This document shows positions 20,601 through 30,528 of a stretch of DNA of 64,000 bases, in pieces. This stretch comes from Limisphaerales bacterium (GTDB taxonomy: Bacteria; Verrucomicrobiota; Verrucomicrobiia; Limisphaerales; AAA164-E04). The position numbers and the translations under genes were made by a program. Position 1 is the stretch's first letter. Each line of letters opens with the position of its first letter. Where the stretch lies: the NCBI GenBank assembly GCA_024761205.1, contig JAMASS010000005.1:161761-225760 (forward strand), read 5' to 3'. A model generated the notes under the pieces. It saw only the letters and a program-made list of their open reading frames with translations, made no database searches and was not told the DNA's origin.

Positions 20601-21432
20601 ACCGCCATGGCGGCTCACTGCCACGTGATATGCCTATGGCAGCATCGAGCAAGCTCTTCTTCGCTACACTCGGGCAGTCATCGACTAGGCTGCGAATTTT
20701 GAAGCCAAATATTCCCGATTTCTCGACACGAGTATCATCAACCGCAACCGCTAATGCCGGGGCCAATAGACCTCAATCAATTCTGAAACGGAGACTATCC
20801 TTCGGTTATGTGATGAACTTTACTTTCTGTCGAATGGAGCCCGTGACCACTCCAGTCTGCCCTTCACTCGCCCCCTGGTCGGCTGGAATAAGGCGGCAGA
20901 CGAGCCGTCCCAATTCTCCTTCCTCGATCTGGCATGGGCTCGACCTTGAGAGGCATGAGCAAGGAGTACGCCGTTGATCAGACGGGGCAATTGGAAAAGG
21001 CACACGGCATCCAGTGCTTGCTAGTCGACTACGGACAAGACATCAGCACATTAAATCCACCGAAGGGTGTCCCCCCTGACACATCGCGTTAGAGGGCCCA
21101 AAGCAGCTGGGATATTGCTGGACCGGACTCGCCATTGCGGGACTGTCGGTTGACAGTTCCGGCAATCACCGACGGCACTTCGAGGAGAACAACAAAAGAT
21201 ATGGTCATATTCTCGACCCAAGAACGGGTTGCCCGGTCGAAAACGATATTCTGGTCGCCACCGTGATTTCGCCCAACTGCGTTCTCTCAGATACGCTCTC
21301 AACGGCCGCCATCATCCTCGGTCCCGAAGCGGGCTTGGCCCTGATCGAAAAGACTTGCCAAGCGGAAGGATGCCTGCCCTCCACCAATGGAACCTACGAA
21401 ACGAAAGGATTCTCTAAATATATTGTGCGCTA
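20595..21432 (+). pseudogene. apbE: ApbE family FAD:protein FMN transferase, broken
   Basis: ApbE flavinylates exported proteins by moving FMN from FAD to a threonine. Pieces in order are AYGSIEQALLRYTRAVID (about 20635), FEAKYSRFLDTSIINRN, SETETILRLCDELYFLSNG (about 20790), GWNKAADEPSQF, KEYAVDQTGQLEKAHGIQCLLVDYGQDI (about 20960-21050), then KRYGHILDPRTGCPVENDILVATVI and LSDTLSTAAIILGPEAGLALIEK (about 21200-21350), ending KGFSKYIVR-stop at 21432. The conserved HILDPRTG and LSDxLSTA motifs identify the family. Stops and at least four frame changes show that it is dead. It follows DUF3570 directly, as in many intact loci, so a whole flavinylation module was lost together. Confidence 0.8.
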
Positions 21433-21689
21433 ATAAATAAGGGAATTATATCCTTACCAAATATAAAGCGATTGCTTAATATACTTTCATGTCAGACGGC
21501 AATTTCACGCCAATAAAGGTTGCCCAGCAGCAGGGAGGTTGGCGAAGCATGGAGATTGCCCCTCATAGCCCCCAAACTCCGCCGCCGCTGTACCTTCCGC
21601 CGAGTGCCGATCGGCGCCGCCGGCAGGAGTGCGCAAAGGCCGGCGGCCGCCTCATGGCGACCATCTCTATGGGTGAGAAGTCCGGGCTA

Positions 21690-24145
21690 GCAGCATTGCT
21701 TGGAATGGCGCTGCCAATGCAGGCACTCGCGTCTTGAATGATAAGGGGAAACGTCTCGTGGCATCAAGAATTGCGGCGAAGTAATGCTCAGTTCTGATTC
21801 GCTCCGAGAGACCGTCTTGGCGAACGAGGGCCATTTCTGAGCTCGCTCTGCCAGCACCGCATCTAAGCTCGTCTGATTGCGGGATTCAGTAAGCTGCAGA
21901 TGAAAATTTTCGGTGATCGTTGCGCTGGGTTCGAGAATGGATTGAACGGTCGTCTCCACATTGGTGCGGGCACCGATGCTGGAGAGATGGGGAGCAAAGG
22001 CGCTTCTCCGCCCTTGAATACTGTTGGCACATGACACGCTCTGCCGCTCCCGTGCTATTAAAGAAGAGTTCTCGGCCACGGGCGGCATTTGCGCGATCGA
22101 GGGCCGCGATAAACCCAGCGAGATTGGCCGGTTTTCAGGATTGAGGACGACTTCAATGCCGAGCTTGTCGCTGGCGAACATTGATCCTTGACAGAGTCAA
22201 GGATCGGGTTTTAGAGCGATTCCTGTGATGAGCGCAGTCATGATGTTGCTGCCACTGAGCTGTTCGGCGCTAACCTTGGAAATCGCTGTCAGCACGCGGA
22301 CTTGATACGAACGTCGTCGATGGCCTGAAGTTGATCGGCCAGCATGTGATCCTAACCGGCGGGTGGATTCCAATCACCGATGAATCGGAGGCGAACCAGG
22401 CTTTCGAGAGCACCGGTGATCGAAGCGGAACGCGGTTCAGTCTTGAGTTTTTCGAGGAGGTAGTTCGCGATGTCGGTGGCGGATTAGCGCGCGCCATCCG
22501 GCAATTGTAGATATCCGGCGATGGCTGCTTGAGTAAGGATGTTGCTGCCGCTGAGTCCCGTCCAGAGAACGGGTTTTGCCTTGGCTTCACGGGAGAGATT
22601 ACGAGTGGCTTGAGCGCGTTTCTGATCTTCATTGAATGTTTGGTAAAACGCAAAGGCTTCATCTCATTCGTCACTGTCTTCGTATGTGGCTAGCTCGCGA
22701 GAGCATGGTGAGAAATATCTGTCGCCTCTGCAGAGAGGTGGCCTCTGCGTACATCGGATGATTTCGCCAACCGATATTGATTGTACTTGTTCGATTTGCG
22801 ACTGTTCATTGGGCGTTTTTTTCGGCGGTACCGGATTCAGGACCCAAGTAGTGATCCACTGTTAAATCTGAGGATTGGTGTCTTGCCCGGCGATCTTCAG
22901 TGCCTCGTCAAGCGTGAGATTATAGCGTTCTAGAAGTCCCAGGAGGGGTGCAGGTCGGATCGTTGGGTGGGCATTTTATTAAGGAGTTGCGTTTGTGCCG
23001 TGACGCTCTGCAGATCACAAAGAGCACCCCAGGCGACGCAGTAGGCCAGGCGATCGGTTCGTGCGAAAGCCAGCCGAGAATGGCTGGCATGGAATGGGAC
23101 TCGCGCGCGTGTTAGATGGCTTAAATCACTTCAAAACGAAGACACGGGTTTTTGGATCTTGAACCAAATTCACAATCGCTAGGGGCGGGGCGTTACTTCG
23201 TTTTCCGTCGCGCAGCTAATGCGCGAAGATGCGGACAGCTTGTATTTTTAGGTTGAAGGGCGCGCGTGGTTCGGTCGCCTGCAGGAGCAGCCAATTTGAG
23301 AATCGGCCGCTCCCATTTGGCTCAAGAGCCCGCACGACTCAAGTTTTTTGGCTTTGATTCAGGCTGCCGCTCTCGATCTCGGCGGTCAGAGCACTTCGGT
23401 TCGCTAGACCTCGGCGCACCACTCGTCTTGCACGTTGACCCTCCACACCGGGATGACACGGTGATCGAGATCTTCAATAGGCCGGTCGAAAGTCCACTCC
23501 GGATAGGGATGTGATCATTTGGCGTGGTATCAATCGGATCAGGCCGCTACGGGATTGCCGGTATAATGGATTCGATAGAGCCAGTTCCCTTCTCGCCCGG
23601 TTGATAGTGATAGTCACCGTCCCAGCCGCAGACATAGATCGTACCGTTTAGACCAAACTCTATGTCCGGGGCCGATAGAGAAATTTCCCACGTTTGGAAA
23701 AAGGCTCCCATTGCCCGTCTTCAGGGATACATAAGCGCACCGTCCCAGTCGGGACGGTAAACGTACGTGCCATATAGCCAATCATTGATAAAAAGATCCC
23801 CCGATAGTTCTCGGAAAACTGATATGTATGTAGTAGATGATCACGGTGCCGGAAACATGAAACACGGAATCGCTGATTCGAGCAGTGGGTGAAAATGATC
23901 GTGACCAGTCCAGTGATTGCTAGAGGAATGCCCCCAGCCGAAGTGAGTACCAAATACGGGCTCGAGGATACGATCTCCTTCATTCTGGTCGCTGTTCGTC
24001 TCCAGCCAATTGAATGTGTTGTCCATGGTGATATTCCAAGGGGCGCGTAAACCGCGTGAGATGGTTTCGAAATTGCTGCCTATGGGATCGCAACAAAGCA
24101 CACCGCCCTTCCGATATCTCAGTCGTCATCGAAGCCGTGGTAGGA
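21690..24145 (-). pseudogene. PVC-type heme-binding membrane-bound dehydrogenase-like protein, broken
   Basis: Reading leftward, SNFETISRGLRAPWNITMDN and EGDRILEPVFGTHFGWGHSSSNHWTG (about 24080-23890) come first, then WLYGTYVYRPDWDGALMYP and LNGTIYVCGWDGDY (about 23780-23620), RIHYTGNP, a HEAT-like helical stretch (ATDIANYLLEKLKTEPRSASITGAL, given in shifted frames at about 22490-22400), and a C-terminal cytochrome-like part (LSSIGARTNVETTVQSILEPSATITENF, about 21990-21900). This order matches the large PVC heme-binding proteins that fuse a sugar-dehydrogenase-like propeller, HEAT repeats and a cytochrome c domain. The heme motif near 22040 reads SCANS instead of CxxCH. Many frameshifts and stops are present, and the N-terminal domain is missing. 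Confidence 0.7.
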
Positions 24146-24164
24146 TTTCTTATAAATATACTTT

Positions 24165-24543
24165 GTATAACTATAAGGTGGAGCATCTCGTTCTCCTCTC
24201 CGTTGGACCGATGACGAAGCGCCCACCGATGATCTTGGCTTTCATCTCCCAGTAGGCGTTGCCATCGACATCCCCAAAACCCCACCAGATTCCGGGATGA
24301 TAGGTTTCGTGGTCTTGGGGTTTTAGTGGGGGATTGCAGGTGACTTGGATGCTGTTCGGGGTCGTAATGTGTTTGAAGTAGAGGCAGGTTGTTCTGGGAT
24401 CGCTCCAGACGTAGGTCGCGACGGGTTGCCCTCCAAGGTGATGTCCATCTCGCCGTCTCCCTGATGGAAAGCAAATTGGGCTGAGCTTGGCTGATGCCAA
24501 AGAGGCTTGCTGAGGACAATCTGACAGGAAGCCTGGTGTTCAT
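24165..24543 (-). pseudogene. DUF6807 (PmoA-like) family protein, N-terminal fragment
   Basis: A signal-like start (ATG at about 24543, RLSSASLFGISQAQ in one frame) is followed after a frame change near 24440 by GQPVATYVWSDPRTTCLYFKHI, NSIQVTCNPPLKPQDHETYHPGIWWGFGDVDGNAYW and EMKAKIIGGRFVIGPTE. This is the N-terminal half of the DUF6807/PmoA family common in PVC polysaccharide loci. Coding similarity stops at about 24170, where an AT-rich patch and the truncated dehydrogenase begin, so a deletion probably joined the two. Confidence 0.65.
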
Positions 24544-24719
24544 TAGAGGTAGAGTACTAATTTGGGAAAAAGCGTCAGCAAGACTTCCGATCCGCTGCCA
24601 TCAAAAACCTCCAGAAACATCCGCTTGGAAACGATATCAAGCGGATATTGTTTAGCATAATATGTTGACTCCATAAGTTTAATAATAAACTATCTAAAAT
24701 CATGAAAAATGACGACTAA

Positions 24720-25190
24720 TCTATATCGGAACGAAAAATGGCGTGTTTATCGGAGAAGTGTCTGAAATTTCGCAATCATGCCTGTGAACAATGTGGTTCG
24801 AAGGACACCTTGAAATTACACCCATCCAAAATACAAAAAGGGGCTCAAACCGTGGGAATATTATGTCGATTTCTGTGAAGTACTTTGTCGGAAGTGCCGC
24901 GCAGAAGAACATATTTATTACCCCGACCTCGGCGGATCGAAACATTGAATGAGTATTCGATAGCGCAGGATGGCGTGAAATGCCGGATCTTCAAGAACGG
25001 TAGGCTTTACAAATTTTAGATCGGCCAGAAACGTGGGAAAAAAGACTATTCCATAATTGACAAAGTGAAGGTGCGCACATTTGAAGTGTTTGAGCACAGG
25101 CGAAACAAATCGCGAATCCATGACGGATGAATAACCGAACGTGTCCCGACCATCTGTCGCTATAGAGTTTTGTTGGATGGTTATGCAATC
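24720..25190 (+). pseudogene. HNH-type zinc-finger nuclease-like fragment
   Basis: In two plus-strand frames around 24725-24910 the pieces FRNHACEQCGSKDTLKLH, YKKGLKPWEYYVDFCEVLCRKC and RAEEH appear. The CxxC, LxLH, CxxC, EEH spacing resembles HNH or recombination-associated zinc-ribbon proteins. A following coding-like piece (DGVKCRIFKNGRLYKF) is cut by stops. Assignment is tentative; it is dead either way. Confidence 0.35.
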
Positions 25191-25309
25191 ACTTCCATTT
25201 GGCCAAGCGGAAGGCGGTTGGGAAAATTGTTGTCGCGTTTTTGGCGGGGTGGTGTAGGAAAGAGGCGTTCACTGTTGTCTACTACGTAAGTCGTCACTTT
25301 ATATGGAAA

Positions 25310-26130
25310 AGGTACATATCTACTCGTTGTTGTGGCCGTTCGCTTTTGGTGGCGGTTGCTTTGTTTGTGGGGCTAGCGGTTCAAGTGGTAGCTAGAGATC
25401 ATAACCTGGGAATTTAGACCTGGACTCTGTGAAACCTGAATTTTGAGCAGGTGGTTGAGTTTTGCGTGGAGCACAAGATCATCAACTTGCAGGTCATTGC
25501 GAATCATCTGAATCCCAAGGCGCCGATTGCCGAAATCAAACGCAAGAAAGCGATTCTCGATAATTACGGACTGAAGGTGTATATCCTCGGCGCCACGAGA
25601 ACGTCGATGGATAAGGGAGAGAATCGCAAACTTTTTGAGTTTGCCAAGATGATGGGGATCAAACTCATCATCGTGGAGCCCGGTGACTTCCGAATCTTGG
25701 ATAACCTTGAGGAATTGGTGAAGGAGTACGATATCAGGGTTGCGATTCACAATCACGGTATCAAGTCCACCTATGGCAGCCCGTTGACAGTGCGAAATCT
25801 GATCATACATCGTGATCCAAGGATCGATGTTTGCTTGGATGTCGGTTGGGTGGTTTCCGTCCGTTTTGATGCGGGGAAGGTTTTCAAAGATTACAAAGGA
25901 CAAGTCTTTGATATCCGCCTCAAGGACAAGAAGGTTAATAATACGCCCAATGAAGATGTGGCCACACCGTCTGGAATCGGTGAGGGAGACTGCAATTTCA
26001 AGGGACTGTTTGTCGCTTTGCGAGATGCCACTTACCGAGGGGGTTCGGGCGATAGAGACGGATCGGTTCCTTGAGCGATCCCGAGGAGTTTGTGGTGAAT
26101 GCGATGAAGTTCGTTGAGGCTAACTACTAG
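25310..26130 (+). pseudogene. Exported sugar phosphate isomerase/epimerase (TIM barrel), broken
   Basis: One frame carries a signal peptide (LLVAVALFVGLAVQVVARDH), then TAG at 25415-25417, TWTL, TGA at 25430-25432, and NLNFEQVVEFCVEHKIINLQ. The intact barrel core follows: KKAILDNYGLKVYILG, MMGIKLIIVEPG, IRVAIHNHG, DPRIDVCLDVGWV and VFDIRLKDK. This is the AP-endonuclease-2/IolE-like fold used by many PVC exported isomerases. After 26030 two more frame changes are needed to reach the C-terminus (DPEEFVVNAMKFVEANY, TAG 26128-26130). The two early stops look like CAG to TAG and CGA to TGA changes. Intact paralogue-like genes exist elsewhere (34860-35783). Confidence 0.75.
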
Positions 26131-26511
26131 CCCGACGCTGCTAGAGCGATGGCCAAAAGTCATTTCCGAAGCCTTAGTGATCGGGGCGTCGCCGATTCGG
26201 AATGCTGAACGAGGTCATTGAGGCCGTGATCGTGGAGCGTTTTTAGGTCTTATTCAAAGGCGCTAACGATTGATTCATCAACCTCTACTCGGAAGATAAT
26301 TGCCGTGGTGTTTTTCGATAGTTGCAGCAACGGCTTCGACCCAACCGGGCTGATCCTTTCCAAGGACGGTCAGAAAGCTCCATGTTTTTGACCGACAACC
26401 TTGACGCCGATACTGCCAGGATCCAAGGATTGAAAGCAGGAACTCCAACACTAGAAAAGCCCGCCCCGGAAAAGCGAGGCGGGCGCAAAGGAAGAGGCAA
26501 CCAGCTGCGGA
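26131..26511. other. Intergenic stretch, nothing recognised
   Basis: Only short frames on both strands. A GC-rich imperfect inverted repeat (GCCCGCCCCGG / GCGAGGCGGGC, about 26459-26485) lies 3' of the minus-strand coiled-coil gene and could help end its transcript, but there is no clear T tract. Confidence 0.3.
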
Positions 26512-27258
26512 TTATTCCGCTTCGAGTTGTTCTCTGAGGCGTTGCAGAGCTTGGGGGTTTCGCTGTTTCTGTCTTTCCCAAGATTCCTGAAGTTTCAGTT
26601 CGTTGAGCATTTGCTGAAGAACGCTATACTTCACGATTTCGTTTAACGTTTTCATTTCCTCTGACAGCCGAACATTGATCACGTCCCGGAGTCCCTCAGG
26701 GATTCTTGCCATGGTTTGTCCATGGGTGTCTTGCATCCGTTTGTCCGTTCGCTCCGCCCACTCGACTCGCTGCTCATCGGTCAGTATCGTCTCGAAGAAC
26801 TCGAGTTCCGGCGTCCGAAAACTCGTCAGAAAACCACTCAGGTGATTACCCTCCCGATCATCATTCCGCGCCTCTGCCAGAGCCTCACGCCCATCGCCGG
26901 ATGAGTCCAACGCTTCGCCGGGGGCGTGATGCCACTGCGCCGGGGCGGATTGCACCACTTCCTGAATGCTCAGGATGTTTTTGAGCGACTCGATTTGTCG
27001 CTTGTTTTCGCCGGTTGCGCCCCACATCAGACCGCGGAGCGATTCAACGGATTCCTTAAGGCTTCGGATGGCCTTCATTTGCTCCTCGTCCCGGGCGAGA
27101 GCCGACGCTTCCATGGCCTCGCGGCTTGCGTCAATCTTTTCCGCCAGGTCGGCTTCAAGCGCTTTCTGAGTTCGCCAGGCAACCACTTGTAGACCGACAA
27201 AAAACGCTGTCACACCAACGACACACCACAAAACAGGCTTCATCATTGATTTCGTCAT
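26512..27258 (-). CDS. Membrane-anchored coiled-coil protein of unknown function
   Basis: A 248-residue protein from ATG 27258 with one N-terminal membrane segment (MKPVLWCVVGVTAFFVGLQVV), then a long charged helix (residues about 35-95, rich in E, K and S heptads) and a C-terminal helical half (EFFETILTDEQRVEWAERTDKR) ending in Q/E-rich sequence. It would sit in the inner membrane with a periplasmic or cytoplasmic coiled coil. It is the last of three same-strand genes (27521-28450, 27264-27530, then this one), so an operon is likely. I recognise no family. The frame is intact and codon use looks normal. Confidence 0.65.
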   Translation of the reverse strand: MTKSMMKPVLWCVVGVTAFFVGLQVVAWRTQKALEADLAEKIDASREAMEASALARDEEQMKAIRSLKESVESLRGLMWGATGENKRQIESLKNILSIQEVVQSAPAQWHHAPGEALDSSGDGREALAEARNDDREGNHLSGFLTSFRTPELEFFETILTDEQRVEWAERTDKRMQDTHGQTMARIPEGLRDVINVRLSEEMKTLNEIVKYSVLQQMLNELKLQESWERQKQRNPQALQRLREQLEAE

Positions 27259-27263
27259 ATTAT

Positions 27264-27530
27264 TTATTTCTCCCTTTTCACATGTCCATTGCACCACAGG
27301 CAAAAGCGAACGATCAATTTTACGAAATAGTAAATAAGAATACCTGAGATAACTGCCCCAACATAAGCCTCAGTGTTGGTTTCATATACCTTATCAAAAA
27401 ACTTTAAGATTAAGGGATTAATGAACTTTACGAATAATGCCTTTATGATGATCACTAAAATAATAGCGACAATCACCTTCGCTACACCGATAGCGATTCT
27501 TTTCAGTGTCTTCCATCGCATCACGAACAA
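27264..27530 (-). CDS. Small two-pass membrane protein, unknown
   Basis: An 88-residue protein with two strongly hydrophobic segments (VAKVIVAIILVIIIKALFV and VGAVISGILIYYFVKLIV) separated by a polar loop, with basic ends. The start overlaps the 3' end of the upstream gene by about 10 bases and the stop lies 5 bases before the next start, so translation is probably coupled. The local A+T content is higher than in neighbouring genes. No family recognised. Confidence 0.6.
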   Translation of the reverse strand: MFVMRWKTLKRIAIGVAKVIVAIILVIIIKALFVKFINPLILKFFDKVYETNTEAYVGAVISGILIYYFVKLIVRFCLWCNGHVKREK

Positions 27531-28450
27531 CTCTGGCCATACGCGGCAATAAACAGGTCAGCTGTATTGTCATACGTAATCACAGCCTGAAAAACTTTTC
27601 CTTCAAAAATTGCAATGAGCTCATTTATTTCGTTACGATAATTATTCCACTCTGCATCTGCACATGCGCCTATTGCATCTAAGCCATCAAGTGCGTTTCC
27701 GATTATGCAGACGAGTAATTTATCAAGATAGGAGCCGAAAGCAATTTCAGCGCGATATACATACTCAGTTTCAGCAGTTGCAATCCGTGATACATATTCA
27801 ACCTCGGCAAGGCGAACGCCACTATCAAACTCGTCAGCGGGGCAGCCGTCAACAAGAACACATGCTTTTAAGAAATTCCCCATTACCTCTGGATGGGGAG
27901 TGCGCCAGACGTATTTGTGTTCGTATTCTGCCCAAACACAAGTGCTCCATGAATCGCCACGTTTGTAAGAGCCTGAACGGGGTTCGAGCCGGTCCGGGCA
28001 AGGGTCTTCCGGCTCCGGTTCTTCCTCGTCCGGCGTGTCGTCAGGATCATCCCCGTCAGGGTTTTCCGGCATTCCGGGCGAGCCATCGTTTGAGTCGCCG
28101 TCTTCGGGAGGGGCGGGATTGTGTCCGTCTACGGTATCTCCGTAGAGCTCCTCGAGTTTATCGCACGGCCCCCAGACATAAACGCAGATGCCATCGGAGT
28201 CCCAATAAAGGCCTGGATATACGTTCGAGGGCCGTGTTCCGTCGTTTGGGTAGCCTGCCGGGACATCCAGCTCGACTTCACATTCACCGCCGCCAATCGG
28301 TTACAATTCCGCTGCGTTCATCGTTTCAGTGAAAAACGCCTGAGCAATGAAGGCAACGGTTCCGAGGGCTATAGCTTTTCCAAAGGCTGGCAGGCTTGCC
28401 AGAAAGCCCGCAAACCGGGCTTTGCTTCTTGTGATGCTATTTGTGTTCAT
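27521..28450 (-). pseudogene. Secreted protein of unknown function with in-frame TAA at codon 50
   Basis: A start at ATG 28450 gives a signal-peptide-like N-terminus (FLASLPAFGKAIALGTVAFIAQAFF), then TAA at 28301-28303. The same frame continues immediately with coding-like sequence (GGGECEVELDVPAGYP, YPGLYWDSDGICVYVWGPC), a proline/aspartate-rich linker (PENPDGDDPDDTPDEEEPEP) and a cysteine-containing domain to 27521. The first ATG after the stop is at 28072, well inside the domain. So either the TAA is a fresh nonsense mutation, or only the downstream 183-codon part is made without its signal. No family recognised. It heads an operon with two small membrane genes. Confidence 0.55.
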
Positions 28451-29194
28451 AGCGATTGCTGATTTTTGCTGTGCTTTATTTTTCCGACGGTCGTGTTCCC
28501 GGCAAAGCGGCTACAGACGCAACCGCACCGGGCCGTTTGCAATCTATTCCAGTAAAGCACTGAAGAGTTTCTCACTTATTGGTTCCGCCACTGCCGAAAG
28601 AGGAACTCTCCCGGCGCTGTGACGAAACTTTTGTATTCAGCGAGTAACCCGATGATCGGGGCTCTATGGAATAAATGGCCGGGCGAAGACTATTGGATGA
28701 CGGAATCACGGCAAGCCTTTTTCACGATTTTTTGCGGCCTGTTCTTTGGCCTCTTCTTCCTGGCGGATTTGGTCGCGCTGTTTTTCCAGGTTTTCTTCTT
28801 CGGGTGCGGGTGTATTGGCTGAAGCGGTTGTGGGAGAAGACTTGCCCGCCTTGGGTGCCGGAGCTGAGGATGCCGAGGGATTTTGCCATGTTGTGGGTCT
28901 GGTTAACAATTTTTCAGGGGAACGACCGTACGGTTGGAGAAGGCGGCGGAGGGTGGTCAAGGGTGGTTTCGTTGATGGGGTATCGGTGGGGTTGCGGCGT
29001 TGTTGGCTTGGGGTTGGGGGGATGGGGATTGTTTTGGGCTGCGTTTGTGTCTGCTGTTTCGGGTTTGCCGCGCATGGACAGCGGTAACGACGGGGGCGGG
29101 AAAGCGGCTGTCAGTGCGCTCGGTTGACGGGTTGGCGGGGGTTGCTGAGGGGAATCCGCCTTGATCTGATCCTCGCCCTTTTTACAATGCGCCG
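28451..29194. other. Region upstream of serS with one doubtful minus-strand frame
   Basis: A minus-strand frame at 28706-28960 (TTG start) encodes a P/A/S-rich segment followed by a charged run (EEENLEKQRDQIRQEEEAKEQ). It reads like a low-complexity protein tail but has no good start or family. The serS promoter should lie near the 3' end of this stretch. Nothing else is recognised. Confidence 0.3.
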
Positions 29195-30511
29195 ATGTTG
29201 GATATTAAGTTGATCCGGGAACAGGCCGATTTTGTTCGAGCGCGCTTGGCGAGTCGCGGGGGGAGGGACGAGGCGAAAGTGGAGGAGGTCCTGGAACTGG
29301 ATGCTCAGAGACGGCAGATGGTCACGGAAGTGGAGGCCCTGAAATCAGAGCACAATCGCGTTTCCAAGGAAATTGGCGCTTTGAGGGGGCAAAAGAAACT
29401 CGAGGAGGCGGAGAGGAAAAGGAAGGAAACCCGAGAGATAGAGGACCGGATTAGTGATTTGGATCGGCGTTTGGCGGAAACGGAGTCTAAGGGACGTTCG
29501 TTGATGCTCACTCTGCCGAATCTGCCTCACGAATCTGTGGTGGAAGGCGCCACGGCGGCGGACAATTTCACGGTTCGGGAGTGGGGTGAGAGGAAGACTT
29601 ATTCCTTCAAAGCGGACAGCCACCTGACCCTTTGCAAACGCCTGGGTCTCATCGACTTTGCTCGGGGCGCCAAGCTATCGGGAAGCGGCTTTCTACTGTA
29701 TACGAATTGGGGGGCGCGTTTGGAGCGTGCCTTGATCCAGTTTCTGCTGGACCTTCACACCAAAGAACATGGATACACGGAGGTTTCACCGCCCTTTGTC
29801 GTCAGCCGGGTCTGCATGGAAGGAGTTGGACAGTTTCCCAAGTTTGTCGATCAGGCGTATGCGGTTCAAGAAGGTGAGGACAAAAGCACTCTAGGCAATC
29901 TTTATTTGATCCCGACCGCTGAAGCGCCAGTCGCCAATATCCATCGGGGAGAGCTGTTGTCTCACATCGATTTACCCATCCGGTACTGTGCTTACAGCCC
30001 CTGTTTCCGGGCCGAGGCCGGAGCTGCTGGTGTTGACACTCGGGGCATGATTCGGGTGCATCAATTTGACAAGGTCGAGCTGATTAAGATCGTGCCCCCC
30101 GAGCAGGGTTATGAGGAGTTCGAGAGCATGGTGGCCAATGCCGAGCGGGTGTTGCAGCTGCTGGATTTGCACTATCGTGTGGTGCTGTTATGCACGGGTG
30201 ATATGGGCTTTGGGAGTGCCAAGACCTATGACATTGAAGTCTGGGCACCCGGACAGAATGATTATCTTGAAGTCTCCAGTTGTTCCAATTGCGAGGATTT
30301 TCAGTCACGGCGGATGGGGCTTCGCTTTAAGTCGCCGGACGGGAAGAATCGTTTTCCTCATCTGCTCAACGGTAGTGGCACGGCGCTCGCCAGGTTGTTT
30401 GTCGCCTTGATCGAAACCCACCAGCAAAAGGATGGGGGCATCCTGATCCCCGGGCCGCTTCAGCCGTTCCTCAAGGCGGATCGGATTCCTTCACATTCAC
30501 CGGTGAATTAG
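29195..30511 (+). CDS. serS: Seryl-tRNA synthetase
   Basis: Class II aminoacyl-tRNA synthetase that charges tRNA-Ser with serine in the cytoplasm. At 438 residues it has the normal length. The N-terminal coiled-coil tRNA-binding arm spans about residues 25-105 (LKSEHNRVSKEIGAL, IEDRISDLDRRLAETES). The catalytic core shows the serine-pocket segment LIPTAEAPV (about 233), motif 2 CFRAEAGAAGVDTRGMIRVHQF (about 270-290, split here as CFRAEAG and RGMIRVHQF), EVSSCSNCEDFQ and motif 3 LNGSGTALARLFVALIE (about 395-412). ATG 29195 is the family start (MLDIKLIR). It is followed 17 bases later by glgA, so the pair may be co-transcribed. Confidence 0.97.
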   Translation: MLDIKLIREQADFVRARLASRGGRDEAKVEEVLELDAQRRQMVTEVEALKSEHNRVSKEIGALRGQKKLEEAERKRKETREIEDRISDLDRRLAETESKGRSLMLTLPNLPHESVVEGATAADNFTVREWGERKTYSFKADSHLTLCKRLGLIDFARGAKLSGSGFLLYTNWGARLERALIQFLLDLHTKEHGYTEVSPPFVVSRVCMEGVGQFPKFVDQAYAVQEGEDKSTLGNLYLIPTAEAPVANIHRGELLSHIDLPIRYCAYSPCFRAEAGAAGVDTRGMIRVHQFDKVELIKIVPPEQGYEEFESMVANAERVLQLLDLHYRVVLLCTGDMGFGSAKTYDIEVWAPGQNDYLEVSSCSNCEDFQSRRMGLRFKSPDGKNRFPHLLNGSGTALARLFVALIETHQQKDGGILIPGPLQPFLKADRIPSHSPVN

Positions 30512-30528
30512 ACTCTCAGGGCTCTTTG

